Source: Ecdyonurus torrentis
Lineage: Eukaryota; Arthropoda; Insecta; Ephemeroptera; Heptageniidae
Reading direction: 5' to 3'
NCBI GenBank assembly: GCA_949318235.1
Contig: OX439129.1
Span: forward strand, 5,646,821-5,710,820
DNA: 64,000 nucleotides
Below, piece after piece: positions 25,307 to 36,465 of the stretch (the stretch's first letter is position 1; each line of letters starts with the position of its first letter). The notes under the pieces are model-generated. The model saw only the letters and a program-made list of their open reading frames with translations. It ran no database searches and was not told the DNA's origin. Both the position numbers and the translations under genes were made by a program.

Positions 25307-25661
25307 ATGGTAAATATTTCTTGTTGATGAAGTAAGTATTTGAAAATAATATAAAACGAATATAATCAATATAATCATACATATATATGATACATAGAAT
25401 AAGAATATAATCATTGCAATTTCAATTACAGTATTACGAGTATTACAAGCCCATATAAAAGTTTCAAACATTTTCGCGCGTAAACAATATTTGGTCAGCT
25501 GACAACTGACAAAAAAAAAAATCCAAATGAGCATCAACAAAATGTTGACATTTCATTTTTGTTGAAAGAGTTTGCAACTTTTTATCTAATTATTTTAGTT
25601 GTGTAGTACAAGAAAACATGAACATTATATTCCGAAGATATTTTAGTTATTCTTGATAATA

Positions 25662-27867
25662 ATGGTTAGCTTAGCTAGAAGTCCACATCGTGCTGCTGCG
25701 GTAAGTGTTTACGTATTTAAATATATGTCATTCTTGTGTCGTCAGTTGGATCTTTGAATTTTCTCGTTGATTTGTTTAGCTTTTATTAAAATAAACTTCA
25801 TAATGACGACGTACACATTAATGTGTATGTAATTAGGATACTTGCCAGTCCAGATAAGCACTAATATTATGTACATATGTATGTATGTATGATATGTGTT
25901 GTATGTACATACGTAAAATTTATTATAAAATTATATTTTTAGGGCGGTTTTTCTTTTGCTCACGATGGCTCTATCAACGTGGATGAAGATGAGATTCGTA
26001 TTCTTCAGCCTGTGCTTGGAGAGGATGACGAGAGTGAACTATTTCGACCACTCACTACTGTGCCTGCAGTTCTCCTACAACTTGCTATGACAGTACGTTA
26101 AGTATAAACATGGGTACAGTAACATAGGTTGACTTATATGTATATGTATATACAGTCAACCGGGGTCAAATTGAAAGGTTTTAGACACATTTTGTGTTAT
26201 AACTTTAAAAATAATTTTTTGACAGAAACAAAAAAAATATATTAGGACAAAGGTCTGTTAGTACTACATAAAAAAGCTGAAATTTTAAATTTAGGCCAAA
26301 CTCCCTAATTAAAAAAAAATAAAAACAGACCTTTCAATTTCGCCCCGGCAACGGGGTCAAATTGAAAGGTTTCACGGTACAAATAGTTGTAGCCACCTAA
26401 TTGTACATTTCAACTTTAAAACTTTTATATTATAAGCTAAAACTGTTTTTAAGTAATGTGTCTTCCCTCCCTCCCCCCACCCATACCACCTATCCCACCC
26501 CCCTTCCACCCCCAATCCCCCCAGAAAAAGTTTTTTATTATTATTCAAATCTATATTTATTAAATTTCCAAATTTACATGATGATAACATTTAAATCAAT
26601 AAAATTCATTACAAAATGAACAAAATGTATGTCTCATGTCAAACATATAAAATAATTTCAGATTTAATAATGACACATACTTACAATACTGTACCTTAAA
26701 GGCATAGCAAACATGAAACAACATGCTAAACACAAAATGGGATCTACAAAGCTGATGATAATTTTTACCAGAATGTAAATGTGGCCTCACAAAAAAAGCT
26801 TCAAAAAAATTTAAATTATGCAACATTCCTGAATATGACATCATAAACAGGCAAAAACTGGTATCAAAATGTTGTGCGGGTTGCATAAATCAAAATTTTT
26901 TTATTACTGCTACGGTGCTACAGTTGGGGGTTTTGAGACCAACTACCTTATTTATGCGAGCCCCATCAAGTTTTTTGTGATGTAAATGCATGTTTTCATG
27001 TGGCCTATGCCTTTAAATTGTAATATAATATTTAAAAAATAATAATAGGAGGCATTCATATATTTACAATTCCCTAATATTGTCTTCTAGAATTGGTAGT
27101 GCAATCTACTTTTTGTTTTCACAAGGGTAGGGTGAGGTAAAACAGCCACAATGTCACTATGGGTTATGACTTATGACTGATATATCCCTTGCTTTAGGTT
27201 CAAAAACAGTCTTGCTTCCATTAAGGGATTGAAATCCCATGACTTGGAGACCATCAGAGGTTCCAGTTTCTACCACACACACGTAACGGAACCAAACTGG
27301 GTGTCGGCCACTTCCACCCTTGGAAGCGGGCCAAGAGGTAGCTACCAGGGGGGATCAGTCTAATTGGTGGGATGTCAGCAGCTTCTTCCTCCTCTTCTCC
27401 TGCTCCCTCATCATCATCGTTGTCATCATCATCACCTCCCTCAGAGTTACTGCTGTCGGAGCTGCTGACACCTATACAAGTTGAAACATTAATTCCAGTA
27501 CATACATAAAAGAGCAAGTTATATCATACCTGTGACCCCATGGCTGCTCTCACTCTCAGGATCCTGTGTGGCAGCCACACTCTTGCCAGGCACAATGTTC
27601 AGGCGACTCCTGCGCTTCTTCTGGGGTGGTGGCTTGCCAAAACCTCTTTGCTCCTTGCAGAAACTGATGAGAGCTTGATTGGTCTCTGATTGAAATTGTT
27701 AGGATCATCTTGTTGACCAGGGAGATGCTCCAGTAGCTCACTTAAGTTGTATAGTACAATCTCCTGTAGCTCTAAATGCAATGCACTGAGGATATTGGCT
27801 TTGATCTTGTCGCCTGTGTTCATTTTTTTGTTCTTTTTTCTTTCTTTTTCTTTTTTTTTTTTCTTTC

Positions 27868-27898
<31 letters not shown>

Positions 27899-30800
27899 CT
27901 TTTTTTTTTTTTTGCTTGCTTGCTTGCTTGCCATATTGTGTTATCGTGCCACACCAATCCCAGTCCCAGTCAAGACATTGTCTTATCGACAAGTAAGGAC
28001 TTTCCAAATTAATGGAAAAGCACACACGGGCCAGCCACGGCCTAAGTACAAAGCCCCGCATTCGCCATGACAGCCTAGAGAAACCGTGGAAACATCTAGG
28101 CAGGCTGGTCGGTGCAATCACATCAATCATGCACCTCCCGAATGCTGTGCGTTGTCATGGAATGCATGTAAACATGCATCGTGCAATGCATTGTGCTCTC
28201 ACACTTCAAGTACGGACCCAGCAGTGGCTCGAACCTATACTCGGTGAGGAGTACAGAGTTACAAGTCAGCTACCTTCAACACTTGGCCATACCAACTCGG
28301 TATGCATTCTAAAGTCAAGTAAATTCAATGGGTATCCCCAATCCGAAGCAATGAGGATACAGTCAAGTAAGACAGTTTCCTCCGTCTCCGTGAGAGCAGT
28401 CTGTCCTCCGTTCTTCTTGGTGTGCTTGCCAGTTAACTTATTGTGCAATATCCCTAAAGGTATTCTGTACAATTTGGATGCATTGGCAAGAGATAATTGA
28501 CCAGACTGTACATTTTCCTTTGCCTGGTTGAGAAATAGTTCAGTGTAGTTTTTATAGGATCGCTTGCCTGGTTCTTTCTTACGCTGCCGGGGCATTTTGT
28601 ATACCACATGGACCTGAAATATATGCAAATCAATATCTCATATCAATATCAAGTATCTTAAATAAATTATTTAACAGATTTTGTAAAATAAAAATGAATA
28701 TTTTAAGATTTTCGAGAAAACGGCAATCTGTATGTTAACAATACAACCTTTCAATTTGACCCCGGAGAGCCTTTCAATTTGACCCCGGAGGAACTTAACA
28801 CTCCTAAAATTTTAACTAATGAACCCATTAACAAAAAAATTGGTGTGAGTGTTCACAAGAACATTTGTGGCAAGTTACATACTGTAAGAATATTGAAAAT
28901 AGTTTTACTTACCCTGTGGAGTCCTTATTTCTGGAGCTTCATTTTTTGCACAAAATTTCTTTATTCTCTAAAAAAATTATTTCTCATCAAAAACACATGC
29001 TATTGTGTCTAAAAATAAATTAAAACGAAAGATGAATACCTACATCATCTATTAATATAATTTTTTGTCACGAAAACCGCCAAGAAATTTTAAAATACAA
29101 CTTTAAATGTTCACTTTGCTACCTTTCAATTTCGCCCCGGCCTTTCAATTTGACCCCGGTTGACTGTACAGTCACACCACTATACCGTCGTGCCAGCAGT
29201 TCTACTGTAACTTGACCTCACAGTATGCAGTATGTAAAGTGGAGACATTGACTAATAAAGGAACAACTGTTTTGAGGCTAAAAACTGAAATTTCTAAGTG
29301 GAACCCAGACCCTCTTTTAGAGTCAATTTGGAGCACATTTTTCACCTAGTTCCTTTCACTGTAAATCGTTTATACATCCTTAATATTTTTTGAGTTGTGC
29401 TTTTTACTTTATGATGATGTACATACATACTATTTAACGTATTTTAATTATTCTGAAGTGAGAAATTCAAAAATTAAAACCCTCACTTTAAAAACCCTCA
29501 ATTTAACATGATAAGCCCTATACCAAGCCAAAATTAACATAAAACTAACTGATGAACCTTGCCAATGATGTTCTGATTATGTAAAATTGCCTATTAATTA
29601 ACAGTCTAACTGTGTTTAAAGTCCCCATATACATACCAAGTACTCTGACCAGATTATTTGTGTATTGTTGAAAGCTCACTACAATAACATGCATTTCATT
29701 GGCGATCGTGACCTCTCAACAATCAAATTTCTTAAGGGGCTAGAATACTTGGGAATTTATTTGTAGTGTACTTAAAGTGTTTTTCTTATTGAAAGGTGAT
29801 GTTTGGAGGCATAGCAGTTGCCATGGGGTTTGTGTGGCCTGAAGAAAGAGACCGATGTGAGCCTTATTACCTACTTCTCTACATGCAAGCTGCATTCTGG
29901 GTCGTCACCATTGTAAGTACTGCACTTGACAAACTTTTATTTATTTATTTTTTTAAATGAGCATATTGATGGTGTTGCGCCTAAACCACACTTCTACCTT
30001 TAGCAGGTTTGCTTACTTTCACACATCTACGTTTATCGCGATAGACATAAAAATACAAATACACATCTACATTTATCACGACAACAGGTATAAAACACTT
30101 GTACGCCTGTTTTCCTATGTAGAAGTGTCTTTTACACATGGAGTCGTGATAAATGTAGATGAGTGTTTCTATGGCTATCACATTAAACGTAGATGTGTGA
30201 ACGTAAGCAAACACGCTAACAGTAGAAGTGTAGTTAAGCCGCAACAGCAGCGATATACATTTGGGCCTCCTTGTCCCAATTCACTTTATTAATTAGAAAA
30301 TCTTTGCTAAATTATTACTAATAATTATTTACTAATCAATCAATAACAACAATGAGATTTGAGTGTTAATTTGTTGCTTGGTGTTGTCAGGCAATCCACA
30401 TGTTTGTGAGATCTCGACATCACAAGCTCAGGTCTGCAGGCTACCTGGACTTTTACCTGGACATGCTGGTCTTGTATAGGATGCCTGTCCACGTCACCTC
30501 CCTGTGTAAGTACCTGCATACTGCATCAAGTTGTTATGTGCTTGAGCGAGAACCAGTACTGGAACCTTAGCTTGGCTTATACTAATTATATACTAATTTT
30601 CAACAGCTCAACAATATTAACAAAGTGCTAGCAGATGACTTTGTGTTCCTGTCTACATTTAACATGCTTTCTTATAGGACAATAAAGAAATTGAAACTCG
30701 AGTTAGAATTATTTCTCAGAGCTGAAATTATTGCTGTAGCTTATTGAGTCTCAAAACTTTTGTTTTCCTGGATTTGAAGTCAATTGGGTGAAAAAAATTA

Positions 30801-31525
30801 TAACTAAATTGATTAAAATTTGGGAAAACAAAAGCTTAGAGACTCAGTAAGCTACATTAAAAATTTCAGCTCCGATAAATAACTCTAACTCGAGTTATAG
30901 CTACTTCATTGCCTCATAAGAGAGCATGTTGAATTGAGACAGGAACACAAAGTCGTCTGCTAGCACTTTGTTAGTATTGTTGAGCTGGCAGTTTATTTTC
31001 TTACTAAACAAACTTTTGCAACCTTAACCTTAAGTCCGAGAATATAGGAAATCAGGAGGGATCTTTTTCAAAGTTAAGAGATGTTGTAAGTGTAGTTAGG
31101 TTGTGCTCTAACATATAAATATTATCACAGGAAAGGATAGGAAAACCTGCAAGCTCCTTACTTACCACTATGAGTGCTGCAGCTAGGTGAAGATCTTGAT
31201 GGCACAGTTGACACAAATGTTGACTGCAGATCTTCATGTAGCTACTGACCTCATAGTGGCAGACATAATGTACAGTACTGTATTCAAATCAAAATGGTTT
31301 TTACTTTCTTAGCAATTAATAGTTGCTATGTAGCAGCACCAAGATAATATATACTGTACAGTACAATTTTTTTAAAATGGGACAAAAGGAGCGAATGAAA
31401 TCGCTAGAAAATAATTGTCACAACCGTAAGGTGTGTCTACTGCTGCATTTGCCCGCCTTCTTACATCACTCGTATGTGTGAGCACCAAAATATTTATGCT
31501 TGCCTACTTGACCAGCCGTCTGGTG

Positions 31526-31579
<54 letters not shown>

Positions 31580-31639
31580 TCGCTGTCTCACTTCCTGTGT
31601 GAGTATCATGCAAAACCAAACTAGACAACAAACTATCAG

Positions 31640-31702
<63 letters not shown>

Positions 31703-34700
31703 TGTCATTGCTTGATATTTTTCTCGAGAAAGGATAAGAGAGAGAGAGAGAGTGAGAGCTAGAGAACAAAGGTGTGCGCTAGCGTGCACCAGACGGCTGG
31801 TCAAGCAGGCAAGCAAATTTTGGTGCTCACATATACCAATGATATAGGAAGGCGGAGAAATGCAGCAGTAGACACACCTAACTGTTGTTGTGACAATTAT
31901 TTTCTAGCGATTTCATTCGCGCGGCATATTCAGCAAAATCCTTTTGTCCCATTTTAAAAAAATTCTACTGTACCTACATATTGTTAAGACTAGGACAGCG
32001 GTCCTTCTTGTCCCTTTTCTTATCACAGCGATAACAGTTTGGCCTGTGCTAACTTTATGGTCGCTATCCCAGGGGCGGAGCCTAAAGTGCGGAGCCTAAA
32101 GTCTTGAGCTTTAGGTTTTAGCACCATACTCCAAGAGAAGTAAGTAAGTAAGAAGTTAGATTTTCTCCAACTGTACGACATCTCTTCACTCTGACAAGTC
32201 CCTCACAGTACTGTACTTCACTTTCTGACAATTTTATGAAAATTATGTGATAACTTGCTTGTCGTAACTGAACACTGACGTTGTCTTGTTGTTGTGATGC
32301 TTCTCGTGGTGTCCACTCTCATGCAGCAACTGTATCAGTAGGGGAGAGTGGGGTCATACGGGTCACTTTGCACATTTTATTTTTTGTATTTTTTATTTTG
32401 TGATGTATGATGTTATAAAAAGTGTGGTAATTTAGTTCATCTATTCCTACACAAAAAATTGCTTAATCTTCTTGGGAATGTTATAGTGCTTGGACGTTGG
32501 TCTTACTTTGAAGTTTCCGCAACTTTCATTTCAATGATGGCCTGCAAAATAGCTTCTTTATCCAAACTTTTACCTTTTCTTCTGTATGCTCTCACCATTT
32601 TCTAAATCAAAGAAATTAAATATAAACTTACAATTGGTTAAAAGTGATCATAACTAGTACAATGAAGCTGACCCACATGACCCCGTAAAAATGACCCACA
32701 TCGCCCCATGGTAGGCTGTACACTTTTTACATGAATATCAAAAATTGTAGATAAACCAATGAAATCAATTTTATGGTTTAATGTAAGTAACATATTAAGA
32801 CATGTTCTCACAAAAAATTTGGAATGGGGAAACATTATTTTTTATTTTATTAGCAAAAATGTAAAAAAAAAAAAAAAAAACTTACTTTTTTGGCTTCAAA
32901 AATTCCTTCTTGTTTTTTTCCCAAATGATGAGGCTCAATTGTTCAACAAACACTTTTACAAACACGTCCTGCTTATGACATCAAATGATAAAAATTTGAA
33001 CATCCTGCAACAATTCAAACAGTTTAAAATTCACAAAATGTGTTTTGCAAGTGACCCGTATGACCCCACTCTCCCCTACTTGTTAGTTCTCAGTACTTCA
33101 ATATCACATAACCCACAGTTTGCTTGTCGTAACTGAACACTGACGTTGTCTTCTTGTTGTGTAGGCAACGTGATGCTTCTCGTGGTGTCCACTCTCATGT
33201 AGCAACTGTATCAGTACTTGTTAGTTCTCAGTACTTCAATATCACATAACCCACAGTTTGCTTGTCCTAACTGAACACTGACGTTGTCTTGTTGTGTAGG
33301 CAACGTGATGCTTCTCGTGGTGTCCACTCTCATGCAGTAACTGTATCAGTACTTGTTAGTTCTCAGTACTTCAATATCACATAACCCACAGTTTGCTTGT
33401 CCTAACTGAACACTGACGTTGTCTTCTTGTTGTGTAGGCAACGTGATGCTTCTCGTGGTGTCTACTCTCATGCAGCAACTGTATCGTCAGATTGAAGTGC
33501 AGTGTGAGCCAAGATCTCGACTTCTAACTCCTGTTACCTACTTGGGTGCCATCGTTCTGGTAGAGGCGCTCATTCTCTCTCCCTGTCTTGTAGCGTATAT
33601 CAGTAAGTAATCATTTAAATCAAAGTTATTTACACTATTTATGTATAAAAATAGGATCAATAATAAAGAAAAGAATAGAACTACCAGCGCTGGCCGGTAG
33701 AAGTTCTATGGAGAGGTGGAGGTATCGCGTTGCACAAAGTTTTGTTATAAAAAAGTTCATTTCATAACTGAGAGCTTTCGTCATATATTAATGACATTAT
33801 CAATCCAAGAAGTGCACTTGATATACTTGTACTGAGCAGTGTCATCACAGTACAGTACAAGACTACACACACTGCTCAGTGATGTGCTCAAGTAAATCTC
33901 TTCTTTGATTGATAATGTTATTAACATATGACGAAAGCTCTCAGGTATGAAATGAACTTTTTTATAACAAACCACTGTGCCACGTGAGACTTCGACCTCT
34001 CCATAGAACTTCTACTGTGGTAAGTAAGTAAGGCCAGCGCTGGTAATTCTATCCTTTTCTTTATTATTATTGATTCTAACCTCAATAGTATTTCCCTTAA
34101 ATTGATTAAATACAAATAAACAAGTAAACAGTCTGAAATAATGAGCTTTTCCAAGAATTATTATAATTTTCTGCAGTAGGTAACTTTGAATGGTTTTTAT
34201 ATTTATTCAATCTTAATGGTTAACCTCAGTCCTGTAACGCCCCCTTTTTTCAAAAAACTGACCATAAAATATTTTAAAAATTACTTTGGATACATCTCAT
34301 TTTTACAAAATAGAAGTTCAAGTATAATTTCTTCGTAATTTCCATACATTTCTCACAATTAATTTTTAACCTTTTTTATTTTGCTGCTAAATTCAAAATC
34401 AATGTTATTCAAATGGGCAAACTAATGCTTTATTTTCTTGAACCTGAAATAATTTGGAAATATAAAACAAAAAGTAATCGACAGAGCATGGAAATATCTA
34501 TAACGTCAGAAAGTTTCAAAAAAAGTTGGTGAACTAAATATTTTTAAAATTGAAAAAAAACAAAAACATAATGCTAAATAATATGCCAATTTTAATTATC
34601 TCGAATCACAAATAAATGTTGAATATTCTGTTAACTGGGGTCTGCAGATCATAGTATTTTTTAACTCCCCTAAAGTTTTTTTAAAGAAGTTGTTGAACCA

Positions 34701-35846
34701 ATTTTGTGATATTTTGATTTTTCCTTAAGTTAGTTAGTTGTCACTGTCAGGCAGCTATGCTTATACAACTTGAAGGATGCCTATACTGAACACTATGTAT
34801 ATGTAATACTGACTGAATGACCTTGCAGTGAGAGTGAGGAGGTTCAACAAGGTGCAGCCTCCTCCTGACGTGCAGAGAGAAGAGTGGCTCACCAGTCTGG
34901 CTGACGAGACTTATCGGAGAGGAGAAATTGGCTTTCGGTAAGGAAAATATCAATTTAAATATCTAAGTCAGTAATAAATATTAGGAAAAAATCGTCTGTG
35001 CGGTAGTTGATAATATATAAAAGATTTGATACTAGAAACACATAGATAGATTAGGAAAAATTGGGGAATGGGAGATAGTGTGAGCTTATACACTTATACA
35101 GTGACGCGAGATAGAGAAAATATTCTAACCCAGGCTGAAATAAAATGCGTCGTATGTAAAGTGGCCCAAATTGCTCTGTAGAAAGCGAGCGTCATTAAAT
35201 AAATAAGGGCATTTTGGCTTGCATATTGGTTTAGACGGTGTGAGCATTGCGCATAGCACACTGTCATTTTCAGCACCTCATATCTCTAGCCATGGACAGC
35301 TGTTTCGTCCTTACTGGGACCATCAGCATGGCGAGGAGAGAGAAGCCTCATGCCCTACCTCCAGCCTGCTTGAAGGCTGGAAGAGAACTGAGTACCTGAC
35401 TGACTGGGCTGCGGCAATTTATACCCGCGGCCGTGCGTCGTCAGTGAGGCGCGGAAAATTCCAGACGCGCGCGCACTGTTCAAACTTCAAACCGCCAAAC
35501 CAAGTTGCAAAGTCAGTAATATTAAATTTAAAGGATAATTTGACGAATTTGTGGGCAGAGTTGTGTAAAATTATAGTTTTTATAATCAATATAATAAATT
35601 AATTTAGCAAAAGAAAATTAAACCGCTGACACTATATTCAGTGTATGTGGACTTGCTGAATAAAGAACTAAATTTGAAATTGGAGTGAGAAGTGATGTGT
35701 GATTTGTTTTCAGGGAGTATGGTGACGAGACTGCAGAACTGCTCGACAGACAGGCAGACTTCATACGTTACCTACGTGAACACAACGCTCAGCTGGGACT
35801 GAAAGTAATACAACTCAGCGCCAGACTTAACGGGGACCAAGAGTAA
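25662..35846 (+). CDS. TMEM192: TMEM192 homologue, lysosomal membrane protein (7 coding exons)
   Basis: TMEM192 is a four-pass protein of lysosome and late endosome membranes; its molecular activity is not well defined. Coding exons are 25662-25700, 25943-26092, 29796-29912, 30391-30505, 33438-33602, 34829-34937 and 35714-35846. All have GT-AG borders and compatible phases, giving 825 bases plus stop, 275 residues (human 271). Hydrophobic segments are at about 52-77, 87-108, 136-152 and 172-195. After the last, residues 199-203 read RRFNK and a helical tail contains IRYLREHNAQL (248-258). Both match the C-terminal cytosolic part of animal TMEM192. The acidic N terminus (about 25-46) is also family-like. 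An in-frame stop precedes the ATG. The final GAG-TAA also reads as a donor (GA followed by GTAAGT), so a further exon is possible, but the length argues that this is the true end. Introns 2-5 are full of mobile DNA. Confidence 0.92.
26699..27013. mobile_element. AAGGCATAG-family MITE nested in the pogo-like element
   Basis: The termini are AAGGCATAG and CTATGCCTT, with TA on each side (26697-26698, 27014-27015). Blocks shared with the copy at 21591-21929 include GGGTTGCATAAAT and CATCAAGTTTTTTGTGAT. It has no coding capacity. Confidence 0.82.
27200..28594 (-). pseudogene. Pogo/Jerky-like transposase remnant
   Basis: The protein starts at 28594 with MPRQRKKEPGKRSYKN. A psq-type helix-turn-helix follows, recognisable in LSLANASKLYRIPLGILHNK. 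The frame then runs into a SINE at about 28294. To the left of the SINE are C-terminal pieces: a helical segment ELLEHLPGQQDDPNNF (about 27730-27700), a basic segment KKRRSRLNIVPGKS (about 27620-27580), a donor near 27534, an acidic exon (27476-27370), and then GSYLLARFQG. The last part continues only after a one-base frame change, as FRYVCVVETG. The DDE catalytic core, which should lie where the SINE sits, is not found, so no active enzyme is encoded. Confidence 0.75.
27822..28294 (-). mobile_element. tRNA-derived SINE nested in the pogo-like element
   Basis: Reading leftward from 28294, the head has an A-box-like TGGCCAAGTGTT and a B box GGTTCGAGCC about 50 bases further on. This is the layout of a class-II tRNA (serine/leucine-like) head. 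A roughly 350-base unrelated body follows. The 3' end is (GCAA)n and a long A-rich tail at 27822-27935, written as T/C-rich on the plus strand. The right edge interrupts the transposase frame. Short, imperfect target duplication is possible (AATGCATAC versus AATGAACAC), which I cannot confirm. Confidence 0.7.
29974..30245. mobile_element. Fold-back element in TMEM192 intron 3
   Basis: The ends GTTGCGCCTAAACCACACTT and AAGTGTAGTTAAGCCGCAAC form inverted arms of over 100 bases with repeated ACATCTACRTTTATC-type blocks. It contains open frames on both strands that are mirror products of the palindrome. Confidence 0.75.
30601..30990. mobile_element. Fold-back element in TMEM192 intron 4
   Basis: The left arm AGCTCAACAATATTAACAAA and the right arm TTGTTAGTATTGTTGAGCT continue inward through AACTCGAGTTA and CTCAGAGCTGAAATT and their inverses, about 180 bases per arm. 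Confidence 0.78.
31356..31974. mobile_element. Large palindromic element with internal CT tracts, TMEM192 intron 4
   Basis: The arms start near TACAGTACAATTTTTTTAAA and end at TTTAAAAAAATTCTACTGTA. They share CACCAGACGGCTGGTCAAGC (right) with its inverse at the left. Between the arms are three CT or GA microsatellites (31530-31578, 31647-31700, 31738-31752). Confidence 0.75.
32254..33437 (+). repeat. Tandem partial copies of TMEM192 intron 4 end plus exon 5 start
   Basis: A unit of 135-138 bases consists of the last part of intron 4, the acceptor and roughly the first 45 bases of exon 5. It precedes the true exon 5 copy, which begins at 33392. Copies start at about 32254 (A), 33119 (B) and 33257 (C). 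B and C keep the acceptor GTGTAG followed by GC AAC GTG ATG (exon would start at 33165 and 33300). In the phase left by exon 4, B reads a TAG and C a TAA within about 15 codons. Copy A has lost the acceptor bases and is split by the element at 32341-33076. The true exon diverges after CTGTATCG. Confidence 0.88.
32341..33076. mobile_element. TIR DNA element (736 bp) in TMEM192 intron 4, TA target duplication
   Basis: The ends are perfect inverted repeats of 27 bases that start GGGGAGAGTGGGGTCATACG. TA flanks both sides (32339-32340 and 33077-33078). The uninterrupted site is present in the neighbouring tandem copies (CAGTACTTG), which proves the boundaries and a TA duplication. Inside, weaker GGGTCA-type motifs recur near 32670-32705. 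No transposase frame is visible. TA targeting suggests mobilisation by a Tc1/mariner/pogo-class transposase (inference). Confidence 0.88.
33652..34079. mobile_element. Large fold-back element in TMEM192 intron 5
   Basis: The arms run ATCAATAATAAAGAAAAGAA, CCAGCGCTGG and AGAACTTC-type blocks inward to TTGATAATGTTATTAACATA and pair over about 170 bases each. It begins only 50 bases after exon 5. Confidence 0.78.
35270..35510. other. CpG-rich patch in TMEM192 intron 6
   Basis: This starts near AGCCATGGACAGCTGTTTCG and continues through CCCGCGGCCGTGCGTCGTCA and GACGCGCGCGCACTG. The composition is unlike the flanking intron. The open frame across it is not conserved in any way I can judge. It may be a repeat fragment or a regulatory island. 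Confidence 0.35.
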
Positions 35847-36271
35847 GTCACTAAACATGGGTTAATGTAAATAGTTTTAAATATTTTACTGATTGATTGA
35901 GAATACTATGTGATTAATAACTTTTTTATTTGTAAGAAAGTATTTGTATTGATGGACAGAATTATTGTGTTGAACTCTTGCTTTCCTGATGTATAATAAG
36001 TTGCAAGAATGACACATTTTTCAAATTTAAAACTGCACTAACAAATTCATTTTCAGTAAAAAATAATAATAGGCCTAATAATAATAATAAAATGTTTCAG
36101 CGGATTTTTAACAATATAATATTCATAATACTTTATATAATTAGGATAATTTAGAAGAAAACAACATCACAATGTGATAATAAATTCAAAGTTAAAAAGA
36201 AAAAGAAAAAAAAGGCAGTAATAACGCAGAGAAATATATGTAGCCATAATGTGCAAGAATAATGAAGAATG

Positions 36272-36465
36272 GAAATGCTAGGAGAAAGCATTCACTGGTC
36301 TTACCATAGTGAAGAGATATAGTCCCATAGTTTGGTGACAAATCTTGCTACCACACATATAACAACTAACTTTGGAATCTATATATTTGTGTGCTAGCAA
36401 GACAAACTATGGGACTATATCTCTTCACTATGGTAAGACCAGTGTATGCTTTCTCCTAGCATTTT
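36272..36465. mobile_element. Hairpin MITE 3' of TMEM192
   Basis: Arms of about 65 bases (AATGCTAGGAGAAAGCATTC and its inverse at the right) share TAGTGAAGAGATATAGTCCC and surround a roughly 65-base loop. Non-coding. Confidence 0.8.

Larger units (their letters stand above)
26153..29166 (-). mobile_element. Broken pogo/Jerky-like DNA transposon in TMEM192 intron 2
   Basis: The terminal inverted repeats begin CAGTCAACCGGGGTCAAATT and are flanked by TA (26151-26152, 29167-29168). The subterminal motif GGGGTCAAATTGAAAGG recurs at 26347-26370, 28745-28790 and 29130-29160, in both orientations, as expected of transposase binding sites. On the minus strand the element encodes transposase remnants (see 27200-28594). 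CAGT ends, a TA target and a psq-type helix-turn-helix together point to the pogo/Tigger/Jerky branch of Tc1/mariner. It contains a nested MITE (26699-27013) and a nested SINE (27822-28294). Confidence 0.85.

Noticed and set aside
26401..26619. 72-residue frame over a C-rich stretch (CCACCC-type)
   Set aside because: It arises from low-complexity sequence inside the pogo-like element and has no family features.
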